The notes: generated by a model not told the origin, from the letters alone. Numbered from the stretch's first letter, positions 25,869 to 34,385 are shown. The stretch is DNA of 47,657 nt from an uncultured Pirellula sp. (GCA_903930765.1 CAIYZV010000337.1:1-47657), one strand, 5' to 3'. Program-made: numbers and translations.

Positions 25869-27209
25869 TTATCGCCGAATGAGCGTACGGCCACCAGTAC
25901 GGGCGACCAAGCCTTTCAGTTCCAGGACGCTGATGGTGCTGAGCACTCGGGGGACCGGTAATCCCGATCGCGAGATGACTTGATCGATATCCGTCGCTTG
26001 GACATCGATCGCCAGCAGCACTTTCTGTTCGATCTCGTTAAGCTGCAATTCCGAAGGCTTGTGAACGACAACTCCTGGGCTAACCTCGGTTCGGAACGCC
26101 ATGGGGCCGAGATGTTCGATGATCTCGTCTGCATCTTCAATGAGCACTGCGCCATCCCGAATCAATTGATGGCAGCCCCGCGAAGTCCTCGAGGTCACAG
26201 GACCGGGAATCGCGAACACGTCACGGCCTTGCTCACCCGCATGGCGAGCGGTGATCAAGGAGCCAGATCTATCGGCCGCTTCCACGACCACAACCCCAAG
26301 GCTCAATCCGCTGATGATGCGGTTTCGCTGCGGAAAGACACCTGCTTTTGGTTTCGAGAAAGGAGGCGTCTCGCTCAACAGAACGCCATTCTCGGAAACC
26401 TGTTGCGCCAGATCCTTGTGCTCAGGGGGGTATACCTCGGACAGACTGCCACCTAAAACCGCGATCGTTCGTCCCGAGGCCTCGATCGCAGCGCGATGGC
26501 AAACCGCATCGATTCCGCGCGCCAGTCCGCTGACAATGGTGAATTGGAATCTGCACAAACCGGTCGCCACACGCTCCGCCATTTGTCGGCCGTAATGGGT
26601 CGCGTGCCGCGTGCCAACCATTCCAATCGCCATCGAATCCGATGGCCGGAAGGAACCTTTGGCAAATAGAACCAACGGGGGGTCTGGGATCTGGCCAAGC
26701 AGTTTCGGGTAACTACGATCCCATGGAAGTAGGATATCGATCGCGTGATCATGACAATGATCGAGGATGCGCGATGCCATTCCTTCCTGATTCGCATCGC
26801 GAATAGCGGTCGCCAGCTTCGGGCCAACACGGTGAACGCGACTGAGTTGGCTGAGCGTGGCCGTCAAAACATTCTCTGCAGATGAAAAGGCTTCCAGAAG
26901 CCGAAACATCGTTTTCGGGCCGATGCCCGGCACCAACGCCAAGCGAATAAACGAATCACGGTCCTCATGAGGAACTCGCTCAAAGGCTTCGACAGGAGTG
27001 GCCGACTCCTCTTCGGTCGGGAAATCGTTCTTCTCATCGCTCTGATCGAGCAAATAATCGAAATGCTCTTTGTCGACCATACCGTCGGCTATACCGTCGG
27101 CTATACCGTCGAATGTATGTTCCATCGGATCCACTTCCAGTGCATCCAACGGAAAGAACGATTGGCGGGGAGGCAAAGGATCGTTGGGAGAGTCGTGGTG
27201 GCTGGACAT
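25869..27209 (-). CDS. dprA: DNA-processing protein DprA (Smf)
   Basis: Single-stranded-DNA-binding RecA loader used in natural transformation and recombination. ATG 27209 has AGGAG 6 nt upstream. Residues 1-75 are an acidic N-terminal extension with the small repeat DGIADGIADGM. A helix-hairpin-helix segment follows (RLALVPGIGPKTMFRLLEAF). The Rossmann-like DprA core contains MVGTRHATHYGRQ, IVSGLARGIDAVCHRAA, GGSLSEVYPPEH, FPQRNRIISGLS and AADRSGSLITARHAGEQGRDVFAIPG. A C-terminal winged-helix domain ends with VLELKGLVARTGGRTLIRR. 446 aa; family members without the extension are about 360-390. Other competence genes are not in the window. Confidence 0.95.
   Translation of the reverse strand: MSSHHDSPNDPLPPRQSFFPLDALEVDPMEHTFDGIADGIADGMVDKEHFDYLLDQSDEKNDFPTEEESATPVEAFERVPHEDRDSFIRLALVPGIGPKTMFRLLEAFSSAENVLTATLSQLSRVHRVGPKLATAIRDANQEGMASRILDHCHDHAIDILLPWDRSYPKLLGQIPDPPLVLFAKGSFRPSDSMAIGMVGTRHATHYGRQMAERVATGLCRFQFTIVSGLARGIDAVCHRAAIEASGRTIAVLGGSLSEVYPPEHKDLAQQVSENGVLLSETPPFSKPKAGVFPQRNRIISGLSLGVVVVEAADRSGSLITARHAGEQGRDVFAIPGPVTSRTSRGCHQLIRDGAVLIEDADEIIEHLGPMAFRTEVSPGVVVHKPSELQLNEIEQKVLLAIDVQATDIDQVISRSGLPVPRVLSTISVLELKGLVARTGGRTLIRR
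27079..27114. repeat. In-frame 12-bp tandem repeat in dprA
   Basis: ATACCGTCGGCT at 27079 and 27091 and ATACCGTCGAAT at 27103 encode repeated Asp-Gly-Ile/Met-Ala/Val in the N-terminal extension of DprA (minus strand). Confidence 0.9.
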
Positions 27210-27555
27210 GGGTAGCTCCTAAGACGCATCGAGGGTGCCTCTAAGATACCTTGGTCATCGGACCATTGTCGAACCACTTCGCTGCCGACCCACTCCCAGC
27301 AAGGACACGTGCCCCCTTAAGCCGCAATGGCAGCTTAGGCACCACTAATTCGACACCACTAATTCGACACCGCTAAATCGATTTGTCGCGAAAACCAGCC
27401 CTCGCGAATTACGCCACGACCGTTGCGGAAACAGGATAGTTGCGTCCTATTTTCAATACACATGGTTTTTTCGACAATCACCCACGATTAATTCACAAAT
27501 CCAGACGCTCGAGACTAAACCGTAACCCTTTATCTAAAAGGGACTTAGGACCAAT
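27210..27555. other. Spacer upstream of dprA with a 14-bp tandem repeat
   Basis: About 345 bp with no convincing gene. ACCACTAATTCGAC is repeated at 27341 and 27355, with a degenerate third copy at 27369. The dprA promoter should lie at its left end, but I cannot point to boxes. Confidence 0.6.
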
Positions 27556-27795
27556 TTACCAACGTTCGTTGCGGAAACGAATCGCAGGATTCTTTCCGTG
27601 TCTCCCAAGTTTTTTGGCGTATTCTTTACTGACACCACAGCGATCTGCGAGGAAGTCTGCTTTCCGTCGAGACTCCCTGCTTCTTGTCGAGGCACCTTGC
27701 TTCCTGTCAAGACAATGGGTGTGGTCGAACACGAAACGCTGCAACGCACAGGCGTCGTACGATAGATAGACATTGATGAATCGAAAATGTCCCAC
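27556..27795 (-). CDS. Possible 79-aa basic protein, unknown
   Basis: Open frame from a GTG at 27795 with AAAGGG just upstream (overlapping the expected ribosome site). Many codons end in C as in neighbouring genes, which supports coding. The N-terminal half has FVFDHTHCLDRK; a middle stretch is Arg/Ser-rich and coincides with a degenerate DNA repeat; the C-terminal half RKADFLADRCGVSKEYAKKLG resembles a small helix-turn-helix. No family is recognised. It could be a small DNA-binding protein or chance; it is the only candidate gene in the 660-bp gap between dprA and the second receiver gene. Confidence 0.35.
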   Translation of the reverse strand: MGHFRFINVYLSYDACALQRFVFDHTHCLDRKQGASTRSRESRRKADFLADRCGVSKEYAKKLGRHGKNPAIRFRNERW

Positions 27796-27870
27796 CCTTT
27801 AGGGACTAGAAAGCCTCTCTTGGAAACGACTGATTTCTAAATCACATTTTTTTCGGCATGCGAGTATCTC

Positions 27871-28344
27871 ATGGCTCAAGTTCGCAAATTGGTCCTTCAC
27901 ATCGACGACGATCCTGACTTCTTAAAGTTGGCCGCATACCATCTTCAGAAGGAAGGGTATGAAGTGGTCAGCGTCCAGGACCCCCAAAAAGCCATGGATT
28001 CATTGTTGCGAAGTGGTGCCCGTGTGGTGCTACTCGACATCGACATGCCCGGCAAAGACGGACTTACTCTGCTTCGTGAGATCAAGCTTCGGGATTCGGG
28101 GATTCAGGTCACGATGTGCACAGGGATGGTTTCGATGCAGACCGTTCTTCGTTCCACGTCGCTCGGGGCCGAAGGATTGCTCTTCAAGCCCTTGAGCGAT
28201 GTGAAAAAACTTTCCGAAGCCGTTTCGATCTCGTTTCGGAAGATCGAGAAATGGTGGGAATCCCTCGCAGAGTGGAAAGCAATCAACGCATCGATTCGAC
28301 CTCTCGCGACGTCTTCTCCGACAGTAGCCGCGCTATCCAAGTGA
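27871..28344 (+). CDS. Single-domain response regulator (second copy)
   Basis: Receiver-only protein, about three quarters identical by eye to the one at 24807-25268 over 132 residues. The same key residues are present: LHIDDDP, phospho-acceptor Asp56 in LLDIDMPGKDG, Thr in MCTGM, Lys in LFKPLSD. The Trp-rich tail FRKIEKWWESLAEWKAIN is also conserved, so it is a functional part of this family and not a random extension. 157 aa. Its last 12 bp overlap the end of the convergent ABC transporter gene. It is separated from its paralogue by HPt and dprA, so the pair probably arose by an old local duplication. Confidence 0.87.
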   Translation: MAQVRKLVLHIDDDPDFLKLAAYHLQKEGYEVVSVQDPQKAMDSLLRSGARVVLLDIDMPGKDGLTLLREIKLRDSGIQVTMCTGMVSMQTVLRSTSLGAEGLLFKPLSDVKKLSEAVSISFRKIEKWWESLAEWKAINASIRPLATSSPTVAALSK

Positions 28345-29673
28345 TTCCGTCGACCAGTCCAAGCGTGGACGAATGACTGGGCCATGCCAGGACCCGAGAT
28401 ATTCTCGTCGCATCGCGCCTGTGTCGTGCACCACGAACGACAAAACCGAATCGCAAGCGATGGTTGGTTGACCGACCTCGGGTCCCAAGAAGACGCTCAC
28501 GACATACCTGGAATCGTTCAGGAAGTTTGCTGGAATTTTGCAAACAGAACGGTATCTCCCTCGCTGGAGCGGTCGGCCGAAAGTAAGGTCGCTTCCTGAG
28601 TTCATCGATGGCGCATTCGCGGACGAAAAGACGAATACGCCTGTCTCATCGCGCAAATGGATCTGTACGCAATTCACTGCATTGTCTCGGAGAACGTCGT
28701 ACTCTACTGCCAACTCGATTTCCCGATCGATGTCGACTTGAGGGGTTGGCGTTTCCGATACCGTTCCACGAACGGCGACACGACGCAATCGAACCATCGG
28801 TGACTGGGGCGCCTCCTGCTCGCCCCATTCCACCAGTCCATCCATCGAGTTCATGGAAAGCAGGTATTTTTCGATGACTTGGCTCGGTACGCCATCCAAT
28901 CCTAGTCTGCCTGCATCGATCAGCAGCGCGCGCGAGCACATATTCGAGATCGCGGCAAGATTATGGGACACGACGAGCACGGTTCGCCCTTCACTCCCTA
29001 ATTCCGTTGCCTTACCCATGCATTTGCGCTGGAACGCTTGATCGCCAACACTAAGGACTTCGTCGATGATTAAAACATCGGGTTGCAAGTGAGCGGCCAC
29101 GGAGAAACCCAATCGCACCGTCATTCCACTGGAATAGCGTTTGACCGGCGTATCCAAAAACGGTGCGATCTCGGCGAATTCCACGATTTGTTCAAAACGT
29201 TTTTTAATCTCGGAGCGTTGAAGTCCCAGAATGGCACCGTTGAGGTAGATATTTTCTCGGCCGGTCAACTCGGGGTGAAAACCCGTTCCAACCTCGAGCA
29301 AACTTCCAACGCGTCCTCGGACCCCGACACGCCCTGACGTTGGGGTCACGATTCGGGACAAGATCTTCAGGAGTGTGCTTTTCCCAGCGCCATTATGTCC
29401 GACGACCCCAACCACTTCTCCGCGTGCTATTGAAAAACTGACATCGCGAAGCGCCCAGAAATCATTCCCTTCAAAACGCTCATCGGCCCGTCCGTCCTTG
29501 TTGAATGCAACCTTGGCCTCCGCACCTAGTAGATTGCGACTCAACCAATTCTTAGCATTCGACGCGATTACTTCCGTGAGTCGACTGTATTCGTTCCCCG
29601 ATCCCAAGCGGAACCGCTTGGAGACGCGGTCGACATGGATCGTGGTATTGTGCGAGGCGTCCATCGGTTTCAT
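28333..29673 (-). CDS. ABC transporter ATPase for polysaccharide export (Wzt-like)
   Basis: Nucleotide-binding subunit of an O-antigen/teichoic-acid-type exporter. Walker A is VVGHNGAGKSTLLKILS, the signature region is VKRYSSGMTVRLGFSVAAHL (Ser-Ser-Gly-Met, typical of Wzt/TagH), and Walker B is PDVLIIDEVLSVGDQAF. The C-terminal 170 residues match the position of the Wzt carbohydrate-binding domain (FSSANAPSMNSGSD and similar beta-rich stretches), so glycan recognition may be built in. 446 aa, standard for Wzt with this domain. Its ATG overlaps the permease stop by one base (TGATG), showing coupling. No glycosyltransferases are nearby, so the exported polymer is unknown. Confidence 0.9.
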   Translation of the reverse strand: MKPMDASHNTTIHVDRVSKRFRLGSGNEYSRLTEVIASNAKNWLSRNLLGAEAKVAFNKDGRADERFEGNDFWALRDVSFSIARGEVVGVVGHNGAGKSTLLKILSRIVTPTSGRVGVRGRVGSLLEVGTGFHPELTGRENIYLNGAILGLQRSEIKKRFEQIVEFAEIAPFLDTPVKRYSSGMTVRLGFSVAAHLQPDVLIIDEVLSVGDQAFQRKCMGKATELGSEGRTVLVVSHNLAAISNMCSRALLIDAGRLGLDGVPSQVIEKYLLSMNSMDGLVEWGEQEAPQSPMVRLRRVAVRGTVSETPTPQVDIDREIELAVEYDVLRDNAVNCVQIHLRDETGVFVFSSANAPSMNSGSDLTFGRPLQRGRYRSVCKIPANFLNDSRYVVSVFLGPEVGQPTIACDSVLSFVVHDTGAMRREYLGSWHGPVIRPRLDWSTESLG

Positions 29674-30548
29674 CAGATCCTATCTGCAATCCATTGATTG
29701 GCTCGCTGGAACCATGCGAGACCGGAGACCACCAATCCTAGGGTTACCAAGAAAGCAGTCACCAGCCCGAGGACGCTCGGCAAGGGATTTCCAAACAACC
29801 CGTACCTCGCCAGTGAAATTGTTGCAGCAACGGGGTTGGACTCGTACACGACCAGCGCCCAAGGGCTCAGTAGATCTCGAATCTTCTCCGTTCCATAAAC
29901 CACGGGCGACACGAACATTCCGATCTGCAGGACGAACGGTAGCGCGTACCCGACGTCGCGATAGTGAGCGTTAAGGGCGGATAGCCATAGGATGCAACCA
30001 AAGCAAAACACGACCAACCATAGGGCGGCCACCAACGCCAGGATCGCGGTGTCCCAATGGATCGTTACACCGGAAAAAAAGCAAACCGGCAGGATGAGGA
30101 CCGAACCGACCAGCATGTCAAATACCGCACACAGAAGGCTGGATAGGGGCAAAAGCATCCTGGGAAAATAGATCTTGGTGATGACATGCCGGTAATTGAC
30201 CAGCGAGCCTGTCGCGTCGCGCAGGCTGTTATTCACCATTTGCCAAAGAAGCATGCCGACGAGGATGATCGGGGCATAAGCCCACGTCGAAGTGACTTCG
30301 CCCGACTCGGTTCGATTCGCACCCAGAACGAAAAACAATGCCAGAAAGATGAGCGTACTCATCAATGGCTGGATCAGCACCCACAGGACGCCGACGAAAA
30401 CCTGACGGTATCGAATCAGCAGGTCGCGAAGGAAGAAACTGTAGAGCAGCTCGCGGGACTTCCAGCCTTCACGCAGTTGCCCCAGGCCCCAGATGTCACG
30501 TTGACCGTAGTACCGAATGGGTTGGCTTGTTGTTTCATCCGATGCCAT
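29673..30548 (-). CDS. ABC-2 type polysaccharide export permease (Wzm-like)
   Basis: Inner-membrane permease partner of the Wzt-like ATPase. The 291-aa product has an N-terminal cytoplasmic segment (GQRDIWGLGQLREGWKSREL), then six hydrophobic helices, including VGVLWVLIQPLMSTLIFLAL and AIILVG-type stretches. The motif LLIRYRQVFVGVLWVLIQP is characteristic of Wzm/KpsM/TagG permeases. It ends SGLAWFQRANQWIADRI. It is the first gene of the two-gene transcription unit. Lipid-linked polysaccharide or lipopolysaccharide O-chain is the likely cargo (family knowledge). Confidence 0.9.
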   Translation of the reverse strand: MASDETTSQPIRYYGQRDIWGLGQLREGWKSRELLYSFFLRDLLIRYRQVFVGVLWVLIQPLMSTLIFLALFFVLGANRTESGEVTSTWAYAPIILVGMLLWQMVNNSLRDATGSLVNYRHVITKIYFPRMLLPLSSLLCAVFDMLVGSVLILPVCFFSGVTIHWDTAILALVAALWLVVFCFGCILWLSALNAHYRDVGYALPFVLQIGMFVSPVVYGTEKIRDLLSPWALVVYESNPVAATISLARYGLFGNPLPSVLGLVTAFLVTLGLVVSGLAWFQRANQWIADRI

Positions 30549-30856
30549 GGTACGCCGCGAACCCGCACACTTCGCCTAAAAGGAAAAATGTACCCCCTGT
30601 TCGCATGCACTACAAGCGAATAGGGGCCGAGCCTTGTTAGGTCACCGGCCCTATCGCGCCCGATGTATCGGTTGTGTCGCCCACGGGCAGCCGTGTCGCC
30701 AACGGGCAGCCGTGTCGCCAACGAGCAGTCCCGACATTTCGGAAGAATTGTCGACGGTTCCGAGCGTCGATCTCCTGCCCGACGCTGGTGGACTCGTTCG
30801 AGACCTTCAGCATTTCCTCCGAGGAAAATCAACCCGCAGCAGGACGAACCATCGGC
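30549..30856. other. Spacer with a 19-bp tandem array
   Basis: About 308 bp between the end of the Gly-rich gene and the start of the permease gene (both minus). Three 19-bp units of GTGTCGCCAACGGGCAGCC lie at 30674, 30693 and 30712, one or two changes apart. No gene is convincing here; the exporter promoter is expected near 30560-30660. Confidence 0.7.
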
Positions 30857-31300
30857 TTATCGACCGTAGATCGAGACGCCCCAACCACCACCACCCCAGC
30901 CACCACCACCATAGGATGGGCCACTGGGAAACCCGCCTCCGCCGAACGACGGCCCTGCAGGCCAGTTTCCACCGTTGAATCCGTTGCCGTAATAACTGTT
31001 GTTGAAACCGTTATTGAAATTCCCGTAGTAGGATCCGTAATTGCCGTTGCCGTAATTGCCGTTGCCGTAATTCCCATAGCCGAGCGGCCGACCGTATGCA
31101 TACGGGGTCACGATCATCGGACGGTTGCTGATTACCTGCCCTCCGTAACGATACCCATGGCCATGATGATGCGAGGGAGCGCAGTGCGACGGAGCCCGAA
31201 AGCGGTTGTGATCCGCCTTTGCTTCGGAAAATACGTTGCCTACGCTGAACACCCCTACGGCGATCCCAAGCCCCCAACCCATCCAATTTCGAAATAACAT
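30857..31300 (-). CDS. Exported Gly/Asn/Tyr-rich low-complexity protein
   Basis: Unrecognised 147-aa protein. ATG 31300 has a strong GGAGG 8 nt upstream, one of the best ribosome sites in the window, which sets the start (the frame opens further, to 31390). The N-terminus is a signal peptide (WMGWGLGIAVGVFSVGNVFS, then EAKADH). The mature part starts His-rich (HCAPSHHHGHGYRYGG), then carries repeated Asn-Tyr-Gly-Asn-Gly units and Phe/Tyr-Gly-Gly-Gly-Gly segments and ends SIYGR. Such sequences are typical of disordered surface or matrix proteins, and the His cluster could bind metal. It is transcribed divergently from the ABC ATPase gene. Confidence 0.75.
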   Translation of the reverse strand: MLFRNWMGWGLGIAVGVFSVGNVFSEAKADHNRFRAPSHCAPSHHHGHGYRYGGQVISNRPMIVTPYAYGRPLGYGNYGNGNYGNGNYGSYYGNFNNGFNNSYYGNGFNGGNWPAGPSFGGGGFPSGPSYGGGGWGGGGWGVSIYGR

Positions 31301-31698
31301 CTTTGTAGCCTCCAAACAGACTTCTTCTCGACGCCGCCAGCATCGCGAGTGGTAGCGTCCTCGTTTCCTTCTTCGCGTGCACCACGTCAAAAGAACAAAT
31401 GCCGTGCCGTAAACTTTGGTATTTTCAAAAATAGGCTCAAGCCATACTGGGTATGTTCATGGGTATGTTCACGGGTATGTTGTAGTGATGCAAGGCGCCG
31501 TTCCAACGACCCTCGCCGAAAATCCTGAAAAACGATCATTGCCGACCTAGGCTCTGGCGTCGGATCCCCTACCATGTCCGGAACCATCCTTGCGTGACTT
31601 GTCCAGAGTTGCCGTTGTTCCGTTTTCATGCACACCAATTCCTTTTCGTGTTTCCGTTCCAGTATCCTCCCACTGCTAGATCAAATTGAGCGCGCACA
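31301..31698. other. Divergent spacer with a 12-bp tandem repeat
   Basis: About 398 bp between the Gly-rich gene and the ABC ATPase gene. GGGTATGTTCAT, GGGTATGTTCAC and GGGTATGTTGTA follow one another at 31449, 31461 and 31473. No small gene is convincing; both promoters must lie here. Confidence 0.7.
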
Positions 31699-32604
31699 GT
31701 GTCCTCTGAATTGCTTCAAGTCGATAACTTGGTGAAACGCTACGGCGATTTTCTTGCGCTCAACGGATGCACGCTCTCGGTGAAGCCTGGTTCCATTTTT
31801 GGGTTGCTCGGTCCCAATGGAGCTGGCAAAACCACGTTGATCCGATGCTTGCTCGGTTACTTGAAACCCACCTCTGGCCAAGCGACGATCGGTGGTGTGG
31901 ATTGCATTAGCAACTCTTTAGAAGTCCGTCGGAGCGTCAGCTATCTCCCGGCAGAATCCAAACTGTTTCGCTTGATGCGAGGTTCGGATTGCCTTCAATT
32001 CTTTACCTCCGTGCATCCGCGCGGAGACCGGAACCTTGCCGATTCCATCGCAAAGCGATTGGATTTGGATCTGTCCCGGAGAGTTGCCTTTATGTCGACC
32101 GGCATGCGGCAAAAACTGGCGATTTGCTGCGTAATGAGTTGCCCGAGTCCCCTGATTGTTCTCGACGAACCGACGGCCAACCTCGACCCAACCGTCCGTT
32201 CGATCGTTCTGGAACTGGTAAGGGAAGCGCGGGATCGAGGCTCAACGGTTGCCTTTTGCTCTCACGTTTTGAGTGAAATCGAAGAGATCTGCGATAGCGT
32301 CGCGATCCTGCGTTCGGGCAAGGTCGTTCATAGCGGTCTGCTCTCGTCGATCCGGCAAACGCATCGTGTCACCGCCAAGAAAACGGCGGCACTGGAACGA
32401 GGCGACGTGCCGGACGGTGCTCGTATTCTGGAGTGGACAGAGGAGAAACTCGTGATCGATTTGCCCGGCACACTCGACCGGTATGTGGAATGGATAGGAA
32501 ACCGAGGGCTAACCGAGGTGCAGGTTGAAATGGTGGGACTGCGAAACCTCTACGAAGAGCATCACAACGGCTCCATGGTCCCCACCCCCAGAAAAACAGA
32601 CTAG
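31699..32604 (+). CDS. ABC transporter ATP-binding protein without a neighbouring permease
   Basis: ATPase subunit of an ABC-2-type exporter (CcmA/NodI-like class). Starts at GTG 31699. Walker A is LLGPNGAGKTTLIRCLLGYL, the signature is MSTGMRQKLAI, Walker B is PLIVLDEPTANLDP, and the switch His is in AFCSHVLSEIEE. The C-terminal 90 residues are the usual variable regulatory part. 301 aa, normal. The next gene, only 41 bp downstream, encodes a response regulator, and no membrane subunit is present within the window. It must pair with a permease encoded elsewhere, or with an unknown partner. Confidence 0.87.
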   Translation: MSSELLQVDNLVKRYGDFLALNGCTLSVKPGSIFGLLGPNGAGKTTLIRCLLGYLKPTSGQATIGGVDCISNSLEVRRSVSYLPAESKLFRLMRGSDCLQFFTSVHPRGDRNLADSIAKRLDLDLSRRVAFMSTGMRQKLAICCVMSCPSPLIVLDEPTANLDPTVRSIVLELVREARDRGSTVAFCSHVLSEIEEICDSVAILRSGKVVHSGLLSSIRQTHRVTAKKTAALERGDVPDGARILEWTEEKLVIDLPGTLDRYVEWIGNRGLTEVQVEMVGLRNLYEEHHNGSMVPTPRKTD

Positions 32605-32645
32605 AATAGAGGGTGTCAGGCAACATTCCCTCACAGGCTACGATC

Positions 32646-33200
32646 ATGGAACCGGATTTGAACGCTCAGTACTCGAGCATCATGCTTGTCGACGACAGCA
32701 CGATCCTTCGCGACAGGCTTGCAGAAGCATTCCAAGAACGAGGGTACCGGGTGGAACTGGCCAGCAACTGCGACGAAGCGGTCGAAGTTTACCGAGGGAA
32801 TCCGACGGAACTCGCGGTGGTTGACCTGCGGATGCCCGGTCGACCTGGTCTGACATTGATCAGCGATCTCAAGGAGATCAACCCAGACGTCTTGGTTCTG
32901 ATCCTATCCGGGTTTGGGAGCATTTCGACGGCGATCGACGCGATCAAGTTGGGCGCGGTCAATTTTCTGCCAAAGCCTGCCGACGTGGACGACATCCTGT
33001 CGGCCTTTAAACGGGGTGGTGCCGAGGTGGATATGCCGGAGACAGACGAAGAAATTCCCGTTCCGACGTTGGCCCAAGCCGAATGGGAGCACATCCATCG
33101 AGTGCTCGCGGACTGCAGCAACAACATCTCGGAAGCTGCGAGACGACTCGGGATCCATCGGCGATCCTTGCAACGAAAACTCCGCAAGCGGGCACCTTAG
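32646..33200 (+). CDS. RegA/PrrA/ActR-type response regulator with Fis-type helix-turn-helix
   Basis: Two-component transcription factor. The receiver (about residues 10-120) has LVDDS, phospho-Asp60 in VVDLRMPGRPG, SGFGSIS and Lys in LPKPAD. After an acidic linker, the C-terminal Fis-type domain reads WEHIHRVLADCSNNISEAAR and RLGIHRRSLQRKLRKRAP, very close to the nearly invariant recognition helix of RegA/PrrA/ActR redox regulators of proteobacteria. About 184 aa, exactly that family's size. ATG 32646 is preferred to the upstream frame start at 32613. A RegB-type sensor kinase is not adjacent, so the input signal is unknown. Confidence 0.87.
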   Translation: MEPDLNAQYSSIMLVDDSTILRDRLAEAFQERGYRVELASNCDEAVEVYRGNPTELAVVDLRMPGRPGLTLISDLKEINPDVLVLILSGFGSISTAIDAIKLGAVNFLPKPADVDDILSAFKRGGAEVDMPETDEEIPVPTLAQAEWEHIHRVLADCSNNISEAARRLGIHRRSLQRKLRKRAP

Positions 33201-33293
33201 CGGCCGGCTTCGAGACCGCCGTACCGCCCTTGGCCAATCGTAAATGCCGATTGCACTTCCAACGATTCACGTCACCTCTTCGAGGACGTCCCT

Positions 33294-34385
33294 ATGGCAC
33301 TCATCGTTCGCGAAGCATCCACCGCAGACCTGGATTCCCTTTGGGATTTGATCGGGCATGCTAATACGGGCATGACTTCCTTGAAAATCGATCAAGAGCA
33401 ACTCGCGGATCGGATCGAGCGTTCCCATTTCGCGTTTCGCCGGACGCAAGAGCACCCGGAGGGGGCTCCTTATGTCTTTGTCATGCAGGATTCGGACACA
33501 GGAAAGCTCGTCGGCACCTCCTGTATATTTTCGAAAACAGGTGGATACGAACCTTTCTACGCGTACCGCGTGGTCCGTGAGATCCACACCTCTGCGCTGC
33601 TCGAGCAATCGCGCGAGATCCGGGCCTTGCACTTGATCAAGATCCACAACGGGCCGACCGAACTTGGCGGGCTCTTTCTTCTCCCCGAATCTCGAGGCTG
33701 CGGCGGCGGGCGTTTATTGAGTTTGTCTCGCTTTTTGTACATCGCTGCGCACCTCAAGCGCTTTGCAAACGAAACAATCGCGGAGATGCGCGGGTACCAA
33801 GACGAAAACGGAGAGAGTCCGTTTTGGAACGCGATCGGCTCTCATTTTTTCCCGATCGATTTCCCACGAGCCGATGCCCTATCGATGATCAACAAGCAGT
33901 TCATCGAAGATTTGATGCCTCAGTACCCGATTTACTTGGAACTGCTGCCGGAGGACGCCATCGCGGCCATCGGCAAGGTTCATACGCAGACGCAACCGGC
34001 GCTGGAGATGTTGAAGCGACAAGGCTTCGTGCAGAAGGACTTGGTGGACATCTTTGACGCGGGTGCCGTCGTCCATTGCAATACGCGAGAGATCGCAGCG
34101 GTCCGAAACGCTCGGCCGTGTGTCTTAAGCCGGATTCTTAAGGCGGGAACTCACCTTCAGTACCAGGAGCGAACCCCTCGTCATGGAGATCCAAAGCGGC
34201 AGAGTTTAATCAGTACCGAAAACCCGCGGTTCCAGTGCACGCTGGGCTACTGCGAAGGGGACGGGGGACACTCCGAAAGTGATGGGGTTATCGACAATCA
34301 CGAGCGGGTAGCCATCGATGCCGAAACCGCGGAACATCTGAAAGCGGGCCTCGGAGATCGACTCTGGGTGCTATCGAACTGGTAG
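33294..34385 (+). CDS. astA: Arginine N-succinyltransferase (AstA/AruF family)
   Basis: Acetyltransferase-fold enzyme that transfers succinyl from succinyl-CoA to the alpha-amino group of arginine, the first step of the AST catabolic pathway. Family blocks are clear: GMTSLKIDQEQLADRI, GTSCIFSKTGGYEPFYAYR, GGLFLLPESRGCGGGRLLSL, IAEMRGYQDENGESPFWNAI, FIEDLMPQYPIYLELLPEDA and GKVHTQTQPALEMLKRQGF. GAGGA precedes ATG 33294. 363 aa versus about 340 in the family; the last 70 residues are poorly conserved. No astB, C, D or E is in the window, so either the rest is elsewhere or the enzyme has another acceptor. It ends before the palindromic element at 34408. Confidence 0.88.
   Translation: MALIVREASTADLDSLWDLIGHANTGMTSLKIDQEQLADRIERSHFAFRRTQEHPEGAPYVFVMQDSDTGKLVGTSCIFSKTGGYEPFYAYRVVREIHTSALLEQSREIRALHLIKIHNGPTELGGLFLLPESRGCGGGRLLSLSRFLYIAAHLKRFANETIAEMRGYQDENGESPFWNAIGSHFFPIDFPRADALSMINKQFIEDLMPQYPIYLELLPEDAIAAIGKVHTQTQPALEMLKRQGFVQKDLVDIFDAGAVVHCNTREIAAVRNARPCVLSRILKAGTHLQYQERTPRHGDPKRQSLISTENPRFQCTLGYCEGDGGHSESDGVIDNHERVAIDAETAEHLKAGLGDRLWVLSNW

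Noticed and set aside
30300-30320. GGTTCGATTC as a tRNA T-loop
   Set aside because: It lies within the permease coding sequence and no cloverleaf can be formed around it.
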